DNA from: Bog-756 sp038210245
GTDB taxonomy: Bacteria > Actinomycetota > Acidimicrobiia > Acidimicrobiales > RAAP-2
Assembly (NCBI GenBank): GCA_038210245.1
Contig: JBBQWW010000009.1
Span: 4,006-68,005, forward strand
Reading direction: 5' to 3'
DNA: 64,000 bases
Shown here: positions 1 to 8,358 of the stretch, in pieces
Layout of the letters: every line of letters starts with the position of its first letter
How positions within the stretch are numbered: the stretch's first letter is position 1
Translations under genes and position numbers: made by a program
Notes under the pieces: model-generated
The model's database searches: none
Told to the model about the DNA's origin: nothing
The model's input: only the letters and a program-made list of their open reading frames with translations

Positions 1-1086
1 GATGGCGTTGAGCGAACTCTGGCTGAAGCAGGTCACGGTGAGGACCACGCGGTCCCCAGCGGCATGGGACCGAGTGACCAGGTTCACCAGATCCTGGCTC
101 TCGTAGCCGTTCCAACCGGCGCCACTCTGGTTGAGCGAGCCGTCGGCATTGGCGTCCACACTGAAGTAAGCCAATGTGGTCAGGTCCTTGACGTCGAACC
201 CCGCCGACTGGGGCAGCGTCCAGTAGGGGGCGTAGCCGAAGATCTCGTGGGACTGCAGCGGTGCCGCTCCGGCCAACGAGGGCGGAGCCGGCGCCGGCGT
301 CGACGTGGCCGGTGGAAGGCTGACGGCGGGGTGGGCCCGCGAGGCCTGAACTCCGTTGCCCACGTTCAGGGCGTGGATCGGCGTGGGTTTGGCGTTGGCG
401 GCCGCTCCGCCCGCAGATGCCTCGAAGGCCCGGCCACTGCCGGCCAACAGCACCAGGGCCAGGACGCCCACCACGATCGGCCCCACCCGTTGTCGGGCGA
501 GACCTCCCGAGCGGTCTCCGTCGGGGTGGCGGATGGACGTGGCCCACCCGGTGGCCGCGGCCCATGCCCCGGCGGCCCCGGCCGCCAGAGAGGCCGCCGG
601 CCGACCGGACGCCGGGTCTCTACCGGAGCCCGACTCCGCCTCAGCAGCCGCGGTACCGGCGGACAGCGCATAGAGGAACGGTTCGACATCGAGCATGGGG
701 AGTACAAACCGGGCCCGGGACGCACCGTCAAGCCCCTCTCCCTCACTCCACTCGATCTCGACGACCCGCCCTACCGCCCCGTCAGGGAGCAGGGCTGGAT
801 GGGTGACGCTGGCCCCCACGACCGACGACCAGGGAATGAAGGACGGCACCGGCCCGGCTGATCCGTCCGACGGTGCCGACGACGACCCCACTGTCATACC
901 CGAGAGGCCGGCCACCAGGTCGACCGGGGCCGCCGGCACCATGGTCACGGAGTCCGACGGGACGGCACCGGACTCGCCGGCGAACAGTGCCGGCTCCTCA
1001 GGGGTGAGGGGGAGCGCTCCGTGGACCACCGCTCCCTCTCCGGAACCAGGGCGTTCAGGATTGGGAGGACGGCGGAATGGTCTCAT
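1..1086 (-). CDS. GH18-like glycoside hydrolase, membrane-anchored, partial (C-terminus outside window)
   Basis: This reading frame is open from an ATG at 1086 to the window edge, giving 362 codons without a stop. The first ~165 residues are low-complexity and Pro/Ala/Ser rich. A hydrophobic segment near residues 190-207 (VGPIVVGVLALVLLAG) looks like a signal anchor. It is followed by a Pro/Ala linker and then the start of a catalytic domain with FGYAPYW and, further on, LTTLAYFSVDANADGSL. That pattern matches the first beta strands of GH18 chitinase or spore-cortex-lysin type barrels. The catalytic DxxDxDxE strand would lie beyond position 1, so activity cannot be judged. A TACAGT -10 candidate lies at 1151-1146 on this strand, with an inverted repeat just upstream. 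Family assignment rests on the N-terminal barrel motifs only. Confidence 0.72.
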   Translation of the reverse strand, partial: MRPFRRPPNPERPGSGEGAVVHGALPLTPEEPALFAGESGAVPSDSVTMVPAAPVDLVAGLSGMTVGSSSAPSDGSAGPVPSFIPWSSVVGASVTHPALLPDGAVGRVVEIEWSEGEGLDGASRARFVLPMLDVEPFLYALSAGTAAAEAESGSGRDPASGRPAASLAAGAAGAWAAATGWATSIRHPDGDRSGGLARQRVGPIVVGVLALVLLAGSGRAFEASAGGAAANAKPTPIHALNVGNGVQASRAHPAVSLPPATSTPAPAPPSLAGAAPLQSHEIFGYAPYWTLPQSAGFDVKDLTTLAYFSVDANADGSLNQSGAGWNGYESQDLVNLVTRSHAAGDRVVLTVTCFSQSSLNAI

Positions 1087-1377
1087 GGGGAAGTTCTTGG
1101 GGAGAAGCGGTCGGCGCCTTGGTCCAGTCGGAATGTCCTAAAGACACTGTAAGTAGTTAGAATACTACTCTTCGCAGTATTCTGCCTGGCACAAGGGTGT
1201 TCTCACTGCCGCCCTACCCAATCTAGAGGGGCATGAGGTGGTTGGAAAAGGGGCGTAACTAAAGAATTACCTTCTCCTTCCGACAATTACCGTGCAGGCC
1301 GTCGTTCCGTGGCGAAATCAGACTGGTCACCATGAAGCCGTTCCCCCTACACCGCAGCCGGCCGGGCCGGTAGCCCG
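1087..1377. other. Divergent intergenic region
   Basis: This 291-bp gap separates the GH18-like gene from the PIN-TRAM gene. It is noticeably more AT-rich than its surroundings and holds the inverted repeat at 1159-1183 and candidate promoters in both directions. A 13-codon frame from 1331 ends just before the next gene but has nothing to support it. No RNA gene is recognisable. Confidence 0.5.
1159..1183. promoter_or_regulatory. Inverted repeat, possible operator upstream of GH18-like gene
   Basis: The arms AGAATACT (1159-1166) and AGTATTCT (1176-1183) are perfect 8-bp complements around a 9-nt spacer. The repeat sits just upstream of a minus-strand TACAGT box (1151-1146), and its right arm contains TATTCT, which could be a plus-strand -10. 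It is AT-rich in a GC-rich genome. An operator in the divergent promoter region is inferred; a short terminator is less likely because no U-tract follows. Confidence 0.4.
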
Positions 1378-2451
1378 ATGATCTTCGTCGAGGGCTTCCG
1401 CCTGCTCTTCGTCCTGGCCGGATCAGCCGCCGGATTCGAGATCGGCCGCCACACCGGGTCCAGCCCCCATGCACCGGTCATCGGCCTGCTGCTGGGTGCC
1501 GCCATCACCTACGTCCTGGGCGGAGTGGCCGGACGGCTGGCCGACCGGGGGCTGCAACACGCTGTCTTCCTCTTCCGCAACACGCCCCCCGGGGAGATCT
1601 TTGCCGCCTCCATCATCTCCACGACGGGGATGCTGCTCGGACTGGTAGTGGGTCTACCCATCCTGTTGCTGGCCCGGTCGGGCTTCACCCTCCTCTTGAT
1701 GGCCGTGGTGTCCTGGGTGCTGGCCACCCTGGGTTGGCGGCTGGGATCAGTGAAAGGGCGCCAGATCATCGCCGCCGCCGGCCTGACCCGCATCCTGGCA
1801 CCCCCCTCCACTCCTCCCCAGGGACACGCTCTACTGGTGGACGGCTCAGCCATCATGGACCGCTACCTCATGGTGCTGGGTCGGAACGGGCTGCTACCCG
1901 GAGGGCTGGTGATCCCCCAGTTCGTGATCGACCACTTGCAGGCGGTGGCCGAATCCCCCGACCCGGTCAGTTCACGACGGGCCCGACGCGGTCTGGAGAC
2001 CATCGAGGCCCTACGCGAACTGTCCGTGCCCGTGCATGTGGCCCGGGACGAGGTTCCCGAAGTGGACGATCTGGTCATCAAGTTGCTGACCGTGGCCCGC
2101 CGGGCAGGACTGCGGATCGGGACCTGTTCCAGTGCTGTGGTGGACGAGGCCGGGCGATGGGACGTGGCCGTCGTCGACCTGCGCGACGTGGCCCACGGCC
2201 TCAGCCCCGAACATCTGCCCGGGGAGCGGTTCGAGGTGGAACTCATCCGGGAGGGCCGTCAACCCCGCCAGGCCATCGGCTATCTCCCCGACGGCGACAT
2301 GGTGGTGGTCAACGACGCCACCCACATGGTCGACCAGGGATCCGTCGAGGTGACCGTACTGTCCACCCGGCCTACCAGCCAGGGTGTCATGGTCTTCGCC
2401 AAGCTGGCCACGGATAAGAGGGTGTCGCCCGAGCTCAGCCACCTCGACTGA
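1378..2451 (+). CDS. PIN-TRAM (YacL-like) membrane protein with degenerate PIN site
   Basis: The 357-residue protein has the YacL architecture. About four hydrophobic segments occupy residues 1-120, a PIN domain follows at ~150-272, and a C-terminal TRAM domain at ~275-345 contains LPGERFEVELIREGRQ and GYLPDGDMVVV. Known family members are membrane-tethered PIN nucleases. The first acidic residues are present (D155 and D161 in VDGSAIMD). However, the usual DELQ glutamate is replaced in IDHLQ (H186), and the usual TNDxxL strand reads TCSSAV (249-254). The protein is therefore probably catalytically weak or inactive. Orientation and the TRAM fold are clear; the biological role is not. Confidence 0.85.
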   Translation: MIFVEGFRLLFVLAGSAAGFEIGRHTGSSPHAPVIGLLLGAAITYVLGGVAGRLADRGLQHAVFLFRNTPPGEIFAASIISTTGMLLGLVVGLPILLLARSGFTLLLMAVVSWVLATLGWRLGSVKGRQIIAAAGLTRILAPPSTPPQGHALLVDGSAIMDRYLMVLGRNGLLPGGLVIPQFVIDHLQAVAESPDPVSSRRARRGLETIEALRELSVPVHVARDEVPEVDDLVIKLLTVARRAGLRIGTCSSAVVDEAGRWDVAVVDLRDVAHGLSPEHLPGERFEVELIREGRQPRQAIGYLPDGDMVVVNDATHMVDQGSVEVTVLSTRPTSQGVMVFAKLATDKRVSPELSHLD

Positions 2452-2564
2452 CGGCCTCGTTCGGAACTGACCGGCGCTGTGTCGTGGCGGACGGACCCGT
2501 GCGGAACTCTCAAGCACCCTCCATGAAGGGAGCGATCAACTCGCAGGGATCGGTAGTCGCGTCG

Positions 2565-3776
2565 CTAGGCGCCGATGGCCACGATCGGGGCGTTGAGGTG
2601 GGTGCCCCCCTCGGAGCCGTTGAACGTGGCGTCACCGAAGGTGAAAATGCCGCCGTCGGAGGCCACCATCCGATAGCCGTTGTTGGTCGGTGAGGCCTCC
2701 ATGCCCACGATGGGTCGATTGAGATGCTTGTTGCCCATGGACCCCTTGTAGGAGGCGTCCCCGAAGGCGAAGATGCCGCCGTCGGAGGCCACCATCCAGT
2801 AGCCGTTGTTGGTCGAGGTGCCAGCCATGCCCACGATGGGCTGGTTGAGGTGCTTGTTCCCCATCGATCCCCGGTACGAGGCATTCCCGAAGGCGAAGAT
2901 GCCGCCGTCGGTGGCCACCATCCAGTAGCCGTTGTTGTTGGACGTGGCCGCCATGCTGATGATGGGCGCATTGAGGTGTTTGCCGCCCATGGACCCCTTG
3001 TAGGAGGCGTCCCCGAAGGCGAAGATGCCGCCGTCGGAGGCCACCAGCCAGTAGCCCTTGTCGTCAGAGGTGGCGGCCATGGCCACGATCGGGGCGTTGA
3101 GGTGCTTGCCGCCCATGGACCCCTTGTAGGGGGCGTCCCCGAAGGCGAAGATGCCGCCGTCGGAGGCCACCAGCCAGTAGCCGTTCCCGGTAGAGGTGGC
3201 GGCCATCCCCACGATGGGGGCGTTGAGGTGCTTGCCACCCATGGACCCCTTGAACGGGGCGCCGCCAAAGGTGAAGATGCCGCCGTCGGAGGCCGACATC
3301 ACATACGAGCCCCCGGCAGTGAACGGAAGACTGATGGGGCCGCCACCGCCACCGCCAGCGCCGCCGCCGCCGGCACCGCCGCCGCTCCCGGTGTAGGTGA
3401 AGCGGGCCTTCTTGGCGGTGGTGCTACTGGTTCCCGCACTGGTGGTGACGGTGATGCTGACCAGGCCGGCCACATGGGCCGGCGTGACCACCGAGATGGC
3501 GTCGTGCTTGAGGAAGGTGAACGATGCGGATGCTGTGCCGAACCTGACCGCGGACACGCTGCCGAACCGGTAGCCGGTGATGGCCACCACAGTGCCGCCG
3601 TTGGCCGGCCCGGTAGCCGGGGTGACCGTGGCGATGAGCGGCGGGTGCTTCGGAATCGGCGCCGCCGAAGCTGGCGCCGCGGTGACAACAGCCAGTCCGG
3701 TAGTGGCCACTACCGACACGATGGCCAGACCCGTCAGTTGCATCAAGCGGTCAGAAAGCGATCGCAACGTGCCCAT
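2565..3776 (-). CDS. Secreted IPT/TIG-domain protein with six 42-residue GYW-DGG repeats
   Basis: The 403-residue precursor starts at an ATG preceded by a G-rich ribosome-binding stretch. Residues 1-39 form a signal peptide ending in APASA-A. An IPT/TIG immunoglobulin-like domain spans ~45-128 (TPATGPANGGTVVAITG), followed by a glycine linker (~130-147). Six ~42-residue repeats then run to the C-terminus, each with the frame GYWxVASDGGIFAFG, a GSMGGKHLNAPIV stretch and MAATS. Two other genes here (22770-24290 and 36732-38309) carry the same repeat with different partner domains. The even length and the W/DGG/FG pattern suggest a beta-propeller or similar repeat fold acting at the cell surface. 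Ligand and function are unknown. Confidence 0.85.
   Translation of the reverse strand: MGTLRSLSDRLMQLTGLAIVSVVATTGLAVVTAAPASAAPIPKHPPLIATVTPATGPANGGTVVAITGYRFGSVSAVRFGTASASFTFLKHDAISVVTPAHVAGLVSITVTTSAGTSSTTAKKARFTYTGSGGGAGGGGAGGGGGGPISLPFTAGGSYVMSASDGGIFTFGGAPFKGSMGGKHLNAPIVGMAATSTGNGYWLVASDGGIFAFGDAPYKGSMGGKHLNAPIVAMAATSDDKGYWLVASDGGIFAFGDASYKGSMGGKHLNAPIISMAATSNNNGYWMVATDGGIFAFGNASYRGSMGNKHLNQPIVGMAGTSTNNGYWMVASDGGIFAFGDASYKGSMGNKHLNRPIVGMEASPTNNGYRMVASDGGIFTFGDATFNGSEGGTHLNAPIVAIGA
2568..3310 (-). repeat. Tandem 126-bp repeats coding the 42-residue units
   Basis: Six in-frame copies of about 126 bp are arranged head to tail, with long identical stretches between neighbours, such as the block coding SDGGIFAFGDA and the block coding KGSMGGKHLNAP. 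Neighbours are more alike at DNA level than the copies in the two paralogous genes, which suggests recent internal duplication or gene conversion. Confidence 0.8.
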
Positions 3777-3986
3777 GGTTACTACCCCCCGGAGGACTGC
3801 TCCCCCACAACACGGTCAACGGACCCCTCACTGCCTGCCCCTGCAACCGGACCACGTTTTGTGGACAGCCGGAAACTAGGTGACGCGTCCGCCTGAATGC
3901 AATGGGTTCCACGCAGAGTGTTGGCCCTGTCACCTGGGGCGATGGCCCCACGCCTGACCGACCGGCCCGGAACGAAGGGAGCCCGG
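3777..3986. other. Intergenic region between two co-oriented minus-strand genes
   Basis: The 210 bp between the stop of pntB and the start of the IPT/TIG protein hold the minus-strand ribosome-binding stretch near 3784-3790. I see no other clear promoter, hairpin or RNA gene. Confidence 0.4.
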
Positions 3987-5387
3987 CTAGGCGTCCTTGA
4001 CCGCGGCCACCAGTTTGGCCAGCGTGTCCTTGGCGTCACCGAACAGCAGGGTGGTCTTGTTGTCGAAGAGCAGATCGTTGTCGATGCCGGCGAATCCCGG
4101 GCGCATCGAACGCTTCAAGAAGACGATGTTCTCCGCCTCGTCGGCATTGATGATGGGCATGCCGTAGATGGGGCTGCCCGGCGTGTTCTTGGCGGCAGGG
4201 TTGACGGTGTCATTGGCTCCGACCACCAGGGCCACGTCGGCGGTGGCCATCTCGGGGTTGGCCTCGTCCATCTCCTTCAGCTCGTCGTAGGGGACGTTGG
4301 CTTCGGCCAGCAGCACGTTCATGTGTCCCGGCATCCGACCGGCCACTGGATGAATGGCGTAGAACACCTCCACACCCCGCTCCATCAACAGGTCGGCCAG
4401 CTCTCGCGCCGTGTGCTGCGCTTGGGCCACAGCCAGTCCGTAGCCCGGGATGATCACCACCTTGCGGGCGTAGGCCAGCAGCACCCCGATGTCCTCGGGG
4501 GTTCCCGACTTCACCGTTCGGGTCTCCCCCGTGCCGTCTGCCCCTCCGGTGGCCGTGACCACCGAGCCGAACGCGCTGAACAGCACATTGGTGAGCGACC
4601 GGCCCATGGCCTTGGACATCATGCGGGTCAGCAGGATCCCCGATGCGCCCACCAGGGTTCCGGCGATGATCAGGAGGTTGTTGTTGAGGGTGAAGCCGGA
4701 GGCGGCCACGGCCAATCCGGTGAACGAGTTGAGCAGCGAGATCAGGACCGGCACGTCGGCCCCACCGATGGGCAGCACGAAGATCACGCCCAGCACCAGG
4801 GAGAGCAGCGCCGTGGCCACCAGCAGGGGCACGCTGGCCGTCGCCACCGTGGCCACGGCCAGGACCACGATGGCCAGACCGACAATGGCGTTGATGACCT
4901 GTTGGGCCGGATAGGTGACCGGACGTCCGGTCATCAGCTCCTGCAATTTGGCGAAGGCGATGGCACTTCCAGCGAACGAGACGCAGCCCACGAGCACGCC
5001 GAACAACACCTCGACGATGCGGTAGACGGCCGGTTTGGCCGGAGCCTCGATAAGGAAGACCACCATGGAGATCAGTGCGGCCGCACCACCGCCCACTCCG
5101 TTGAAGATGGCCACCATCTGGGGCATCGCCGTCATCTTGACCTTGCGGGCGGCCGGCACCGCGACGACGGCACCGATGGCCATGGCCACCAACGTCAGAA
5201 TCAGGTTGAGCGAGTGGGCCCGAACCTCGGGGTAGGCGAAGGTCATGCCCACAGCGACGGCAGCCGCCGCTGCGGCCAGGAGGTTTCCGTTGCGGGCGTA
5301 CTTTGGGGAGCCAAGGCCCTTCAGGGCCAGGATGAAACCGATGGCGGCCAGCAGGTAGACCAGATCGATCCAGGTGTTGAGAGTCAC
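3987..5387 (-). CDS. pntB: NAD(P) transhydrogenase subunit beta
   Basis: The 466-residue protein is the beta subunit of proton-translocating transhydrogenase, which couples hydride transfer between NADH and NADP+ to proton movement across the membrane. Its first ~270 residues are a run of hydrophobic helices. The C-terminal ~180 residues form the soluble NADP(H)-binding domain, with VVIIPGYGLAVAQAQH, GRMPGHMNVLLAEANVPY and VVGANDTVNPAA, all signatures of domain III. Length is normal for PntB. The start overlaps the stop of the upstream pntAB gene by 4 bp, so the subunits are probably translationally coupled. Confidence 0.97.
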   Translation of the reverse strand: MTLNTWIDLVYLLAAIGFILALKGLGSPKYARNGNLLAAAAAAVAVGMTFAYPEVRAHSLNLILTLVAMAIGAVVAVPAARKVKMTAMPQMVAIFNGVGGGAAALISMVVFLIEAPAKPAVYRIVEVLFGVLVGCVSFAGSAIAFAKLQELMTGRPVTYPAQQVINAIVGLAIVVLAVATVATASVPLLVATALLSLVLGVIFVLPIGGADVPVLISLLNSFTGLAVAASGFTLNNNLLIIAGTLVGASGILLTRMMSKAMGRSLTNVLFSAFGSVVTATGGADGTGETRTVKSGTPEDIGVLLAYARKVVIIPGYGLAVAQAQHTARELADLLMERGVEVFYAIHPVAGRMPGHMNVLLAEANVPYDELKEMDEANPEMATADVALVVGANDTVNPAAKNTPGSPIYGMPIINADEAENIVFLKRSMRPGFAGIDNDLLFDNKTTLLFGDAKDTLAKLVAAVKDA

Positions 5388-5728
5388 TTGGCACCACCCG
5401 AGGGGGCGTCGCCGGAACCCTCAGTGGACTTCGGGGCCCGCTCGGTCGGCTTGGCCTTGAACATCTCCAACATCCGGTCGGTGACCACAAACCCACCCAC
5501 GATGTTGAGGGTGGCCAGGAGCACGGCGAAGAAGGCCAGGGTGATCTGCACCGCCCCGTGTGCGCTCCCCATGATGATGATGGTGCCTACCAGCACGATG
5601 CCGTGGATGGCGTTGCTCCCGGACATCAGCGGTGTGTGCAGGATGCTGGGGACGGCGTTGATGACCTCGATCCCCACGAACCCGGCCAGGACAAAGACGG
5701 TCAGATACTCGAGAATTCCGGTGCTCAT
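5384..5728 (-). CDS. pntAB: NAD(P) transhydrogenase alpha subunit, membrane part
   Basis: The 114-residue protein matches the short membrane part of the alpha subunit in organisms with a three-gene pnt arrangement. It has three hydrophobic helices, including LTVFVLAGFVGIEVINAVPSI (as two contiguous blocks) and a segment with NAIHGIVLVG, the conserved H/N region of domain II. It lies between pntAA and pntB with overlapping stop and start codons on both sides, which indicates a single mRNA. Confidence 0.95.
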   Translation of the reverse strand: MSTGILEYLTVFVLAGFVGIEVINAVPSILHTPLMSGSNAIHGIVLVGTIIIMGSAHGAVQITLAFFAVLLATLNIVGGFVVTDRMLEMFKAKPTERAPKSTEGSGDAPSGGAK

Positions 5729-6957
5729 GATTCCGTCTCCTGATCTGCTGGCGGTGGCACTGCGTTCGGTGGCTCTTCTGCCGATGGCTCTGCGGTCGGT
5801 GGCTCTGACGGTGACGGCTCGGCCGGAAGCGCCAGGCCCAGGGCCTCGGCCGTCGGTCCGTGGACCACGGTGCCGGCCCGGACCACACAGGTTCCGGCCA
5901 CGATCTCGTCCGCGAAGTCAGGGGCCAGGTCACCGTCCTTGACCAGCAGGCCCAGGAAGTTGGCGATATTGCGGGAGTAGAGGAAGCTGGCGTGGGTGGG
6001 CATGGAGGCCGGCGGATTGGTCAGTCCCACCACTGTGACCCCGTGGTACAACACGTCCTCGCCGGCCACTGACAGCTCGCAGTTCCCGCCCGAGTCGGCT
6101 GCCATGTCCACGATGACCGATCCTTCGCCCATCCCCTCGACCATGGCCGTGGTTACTAGTACCGGCGCCCTGCGCCCGGGGATCTGGGCCGTGGTGATGA
6201 CCACGTCGGATGCCGCCACCTCGGCGGCCAGCAACTCTTGCTGCTTGGCCAGGTACTCCGCCGACTGTTCCTTGGCGTAGCCGCCGGCACCGTCCTGGGT
6301 CTCGAGGTCGAGCTCGACGAACTTGGCCCCGAGGCTTTGCACCTCCTCTTTGGCCGCGGCCCGGACGTCGTAGGCCCGGACCACAGCACCGAGGCGCCGG
6401 GCCGTGGCGATGGCCTGGAGCCCGGCCACCCCCGCCCCCATCACCAGCACCTTGGCCGGCGGCACCGTGCCGGCCGCAGTCATGAACATGGGGAAGAACT
6501 TGGCCAGGTGTTCGGCGGCTGACAGGCCGGCCCGATATCCCGACACGGTGGCCTGGGACGAGAGTGCGTCCATGGACTGGGCCCGGCTGATTCGGGGCAG
6601 GAGGTCGAGGCTGTAGACCGTGGCCCCACGGCCAGCCAAAGCCTGGACGATCTCGGCGGAGGCGACCGGTTGAAGAAAGCTGATCAGGGTCACCCCGTCC
6701 GGGAGGGAGGCCACCTCGTCGGTGGTCGGAGGCTGGACTCGGGCCACGATGGCCGCTCCGGACAGCGCCGCTACCGCGCCGGAGACCACCGTGGCACCGG
6801 CCGCGGTGTAGGCATCGTCACCGAACCTGGCCGCCACACCGGCGCCGGACTCCACCACCACCTCGACTCCGGTCTTGGCCAGCTTGGCCGCCACCTCGGG
6901 AACGATCGCCACACGATCTTCGCCCGGCCGCGACTCTTTGACGACAGCGAGTTTCAC
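5725..6957 (-). CDS. pntAA: NAD(P) transhydrogenase alpha subunit, soluble NAD(H)-binding part
   Basis: From the chosen GTG at 6957 the product begins VKLAVVKESRPGEDRVAIVP, the expected N-terminus of the alanine-dehydrogenase/PntAA family. An upstream in-frame start at 7041 would add 28 residues with no family similarity. The NAD-binding Rossmann region has VLVMGAGVAGLQAIATARRLGA. RAQSMDALSSQAT is the conserved loop. The C-terminal ~40 residues are a Pro/Glu/Ser-rich tail not expected in the family core. Together with pntAB and pntB it forms the transhydrogenase that supplies NADPH. Only ~16 nt separate GTATAC from the start, so the leader may be very short. Confidence 0.93.
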   Translation of the reverse strand: MKLAVVKESRPGEDRVAIVPEVAAKLAKTGVEVVVESGAGVAARFGDDAYTAAGATVVSGAVAALSGAAIVARVQPPTTDEVASLPDGVTLISFLQPVASAEIVQALAGRGATVYSLDLLPRISRAQSMDALSSQATVSGYRAGLSAAEHLAKFFPMFMTAAGTVPPAKVLVMGAGVAGLQAIATARRLGAVVRAYDVRAAAKEEVQSLGAKFVELDLETQDGAGGYAKEQSAEYLAKQQELLAAEVAASDVVITTAQIPGRRAPVLVTTAMVEGMGEGSVIVDMAADSGGNCELSVAGEDVLYHGVTVVGLTNPPASMPTHASFLYSRNIANFLGLLVKDGDLAPDFADEIVAGTCVVRAGTVVHGPTAEALGLALPAEPSPSEPPTAEPSAEEPPNAVPPPADQETES

Positions 6958-7166
6958 GCCAGAGGTATACAACAAATTAGGAGTGGCGCCTACCGGGAGC
7001 CGCTGAATCGGGCTCGCCGGCCTCCGATGCGCCCCCTTCATGGGTCGGGTCGAGGGCGGTCAGCGGCCGCCCTCGCGTCGAGCAAGGCCCAGCCCAGGCC
7101 CTCCTCGCACCCTCGGACCGCACCCGAGGACACCCCGGTGCGAGCCCGGGTCCCCTGGTCGGCGGG

Positions 7167-8165
7167 TCAGTCCCCGGCCGACGCTACGTCCGGGTCGGAC
7201 CGGTCCGACGTGGCCGGGGCGGAGCGGTCCATCCCCTCCTCGATCGGCTCAGCGACCTCGGAGTCAGTGGCGTCGGAATCGGTGGCGTCGGAATCAGTGG
7301 TGTCGGAATCAGTGGCGTCGGCAATGGGGGGATCGTCCGGAGCACCAGTGGGTTGGGCGGCTTCTGGGGTCACATCGGGAAGCAACACCGTCCGGATCTC
7401 CGTGCGGGAGAACTGCGGAACGTCGGTGCCTCCGGCCAGGGCTGCGGCGTTCTCACTGGACATGGGCCGGGCGAAGAAGAACCCCTGGGCGGCGTCGGCG
7501 TTGAACGATCGCACGATCTGGACCTGAGCGGCTGTCTCCACGGCCTCGACGATGGCCGACATCCCGAGCGAGTGGGCCATGTGGATCACTGTCTCCACCA
7601 CCAGCCGGTTGATGCCCTGGGTCGGCTCGAGCCCGGCGATGAACGATCCGTCGATCTTCACGGTGCTGATGGAGTGACGCTTGAAGGGCTCGAACGACGA
7701 CCAATTGGTGCCGGCATCGTCCACCGACAGTTGCACCCCCATCTGCGAGAGGTTCTTCAGGTCGGCGGACGCTGCCGGGTCCACGATGGCGTCCTCGGTG
7801 ACCTCGAGGGTCAGCTGACCGCTGCGGAAGCCGGTGGCCTCGAGGGCGGCGGCCACGGCGTTGGACACTTCGCCCCTACGCAGCTGGTCGATGGTGCAGT
7901 TCACGCCCAACTGGATGCTCGGCGACCAGGTACAGGCCTGCTCGCAGGCCTCCATGACGATCCAGCGGGTCAGCGGTCCGATGTCCCCGTTCTGTTCGGC
8001 GTAGGGAATCAGCTGGTTGGGCGAGATGAGGCCCTGGGTGGGGTGCTGCCAGCGGACCAGGGCCTCCATGCCGAGCAGTCGACCGGTGGACAGGTCGATG
8101 ACCGGTAGATACTCGAGGAAGGGCGTTCCGGCCAGGGCAAAGGTCGGCTCGGTCTGCGTCAGCAC
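7167..8165 (-). CDS. EAL-domain cyclic-di-GMP phosphodiesterase
   Basis: From a GTG at 8165 the product is 332 residues: an EAL domain (~10-255) and an Asp/Ser/Thr-rich tail. An upstream GTG at 8273 is possible but would add a basic, unconserved extension with no ribosome-binding site. The EAL site is largely intact: MEALVRW, VNCT (Asn), LEVTE, a DD pair, KIDGSF, VEAVE and QGFFFARP. The family hydrolyses c-di-GMP to pGpG. The loop normally written DDFGTGYSS reads DDAGTNWSS, so dimer or metal-loop function may be altered. No receiver, PAS or GGDEF domain is attached. The larger PAS-GGDEF-EAL protein at 16004-19123 is a possible partner in c-di-GMP turnover. Confidence 0.88.
   Translation of the reverse strand: MLTQTEPTFALAGTPFLEYLPVIDLSTGRLLGMEALVRWQHPTQGLISPNQLIPYAEQNGDIGPLTRWIVMEACEQACTWSPSIQLGVNCTIDQLRRGEVSNAVAAALEATGFRSGQLTLEVTEDAIVDPAASADLKNLSQMGVQLSVDDAGTNWSSFEPFKRHSISTVKIDGSFIAGLEPTQGINRLVVETVIHMAHSLGMSAIVEAVETAAQVQIVRSFNADAAQGFFFARPMSSENAAALAGGTDVPQFSRTEIRTVLLPDVTPEAAQPTGAPDDPPIADATDSDTTDSDATDSDATDSEVAEPIEEGMDRSAPATSDRSDPDVASAGD
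7255..7321. repeat. 15-bp tandem repeat inside the EAL gene
   Basis: Units of about GCGTCGGAATCAGTG occur at 7270-7284, 7285-7299 and 7300-7314, with degenerate or partial copies on either side. They encode an acidic D-S-D-A-T repeat in the C-terminal tail. The unit is a multiple of three, so copy-number change would lengthen or shorten the tail without a frameshift. Confidence 0.75.
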
Positions 8166-8358
8166 GGGACCATCGTCCCGGCGCCTGACGCGCCATCCCC
8201 TCCGTTGCCCCCGTCCGCCGGGGCCGCGAATTCTCCTTGCACCTAGGGAGCATCGACCATCTGGTGGTCCCACTTGAGGAGTTTCCGATCGATCGATCGA
8301 AGGAGTCCTCCCTGGTTAGAGGCCTGGCAGGACCCATCGGCCATCCGTCCACATCGGT

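Noticed and set aside
64..861. Long plus-strand frames opposite the GH18-like gene
   Set aside because: Arg/Gly/Pro-rich products typical of antisense frames in high-GC DNA; the minus strand has a signal anchor and a family match.
2700..3300. Periodic repeats as a CRISPR array
   Set aside because: The period is 126 bp in frame with a secreted repeat protein, and there are no short repeats with unique spacers.
8283..8296. GATCGATCGATCG run
   Set aside because: Short simple repeat without a partner site or positional relation to a promoter.
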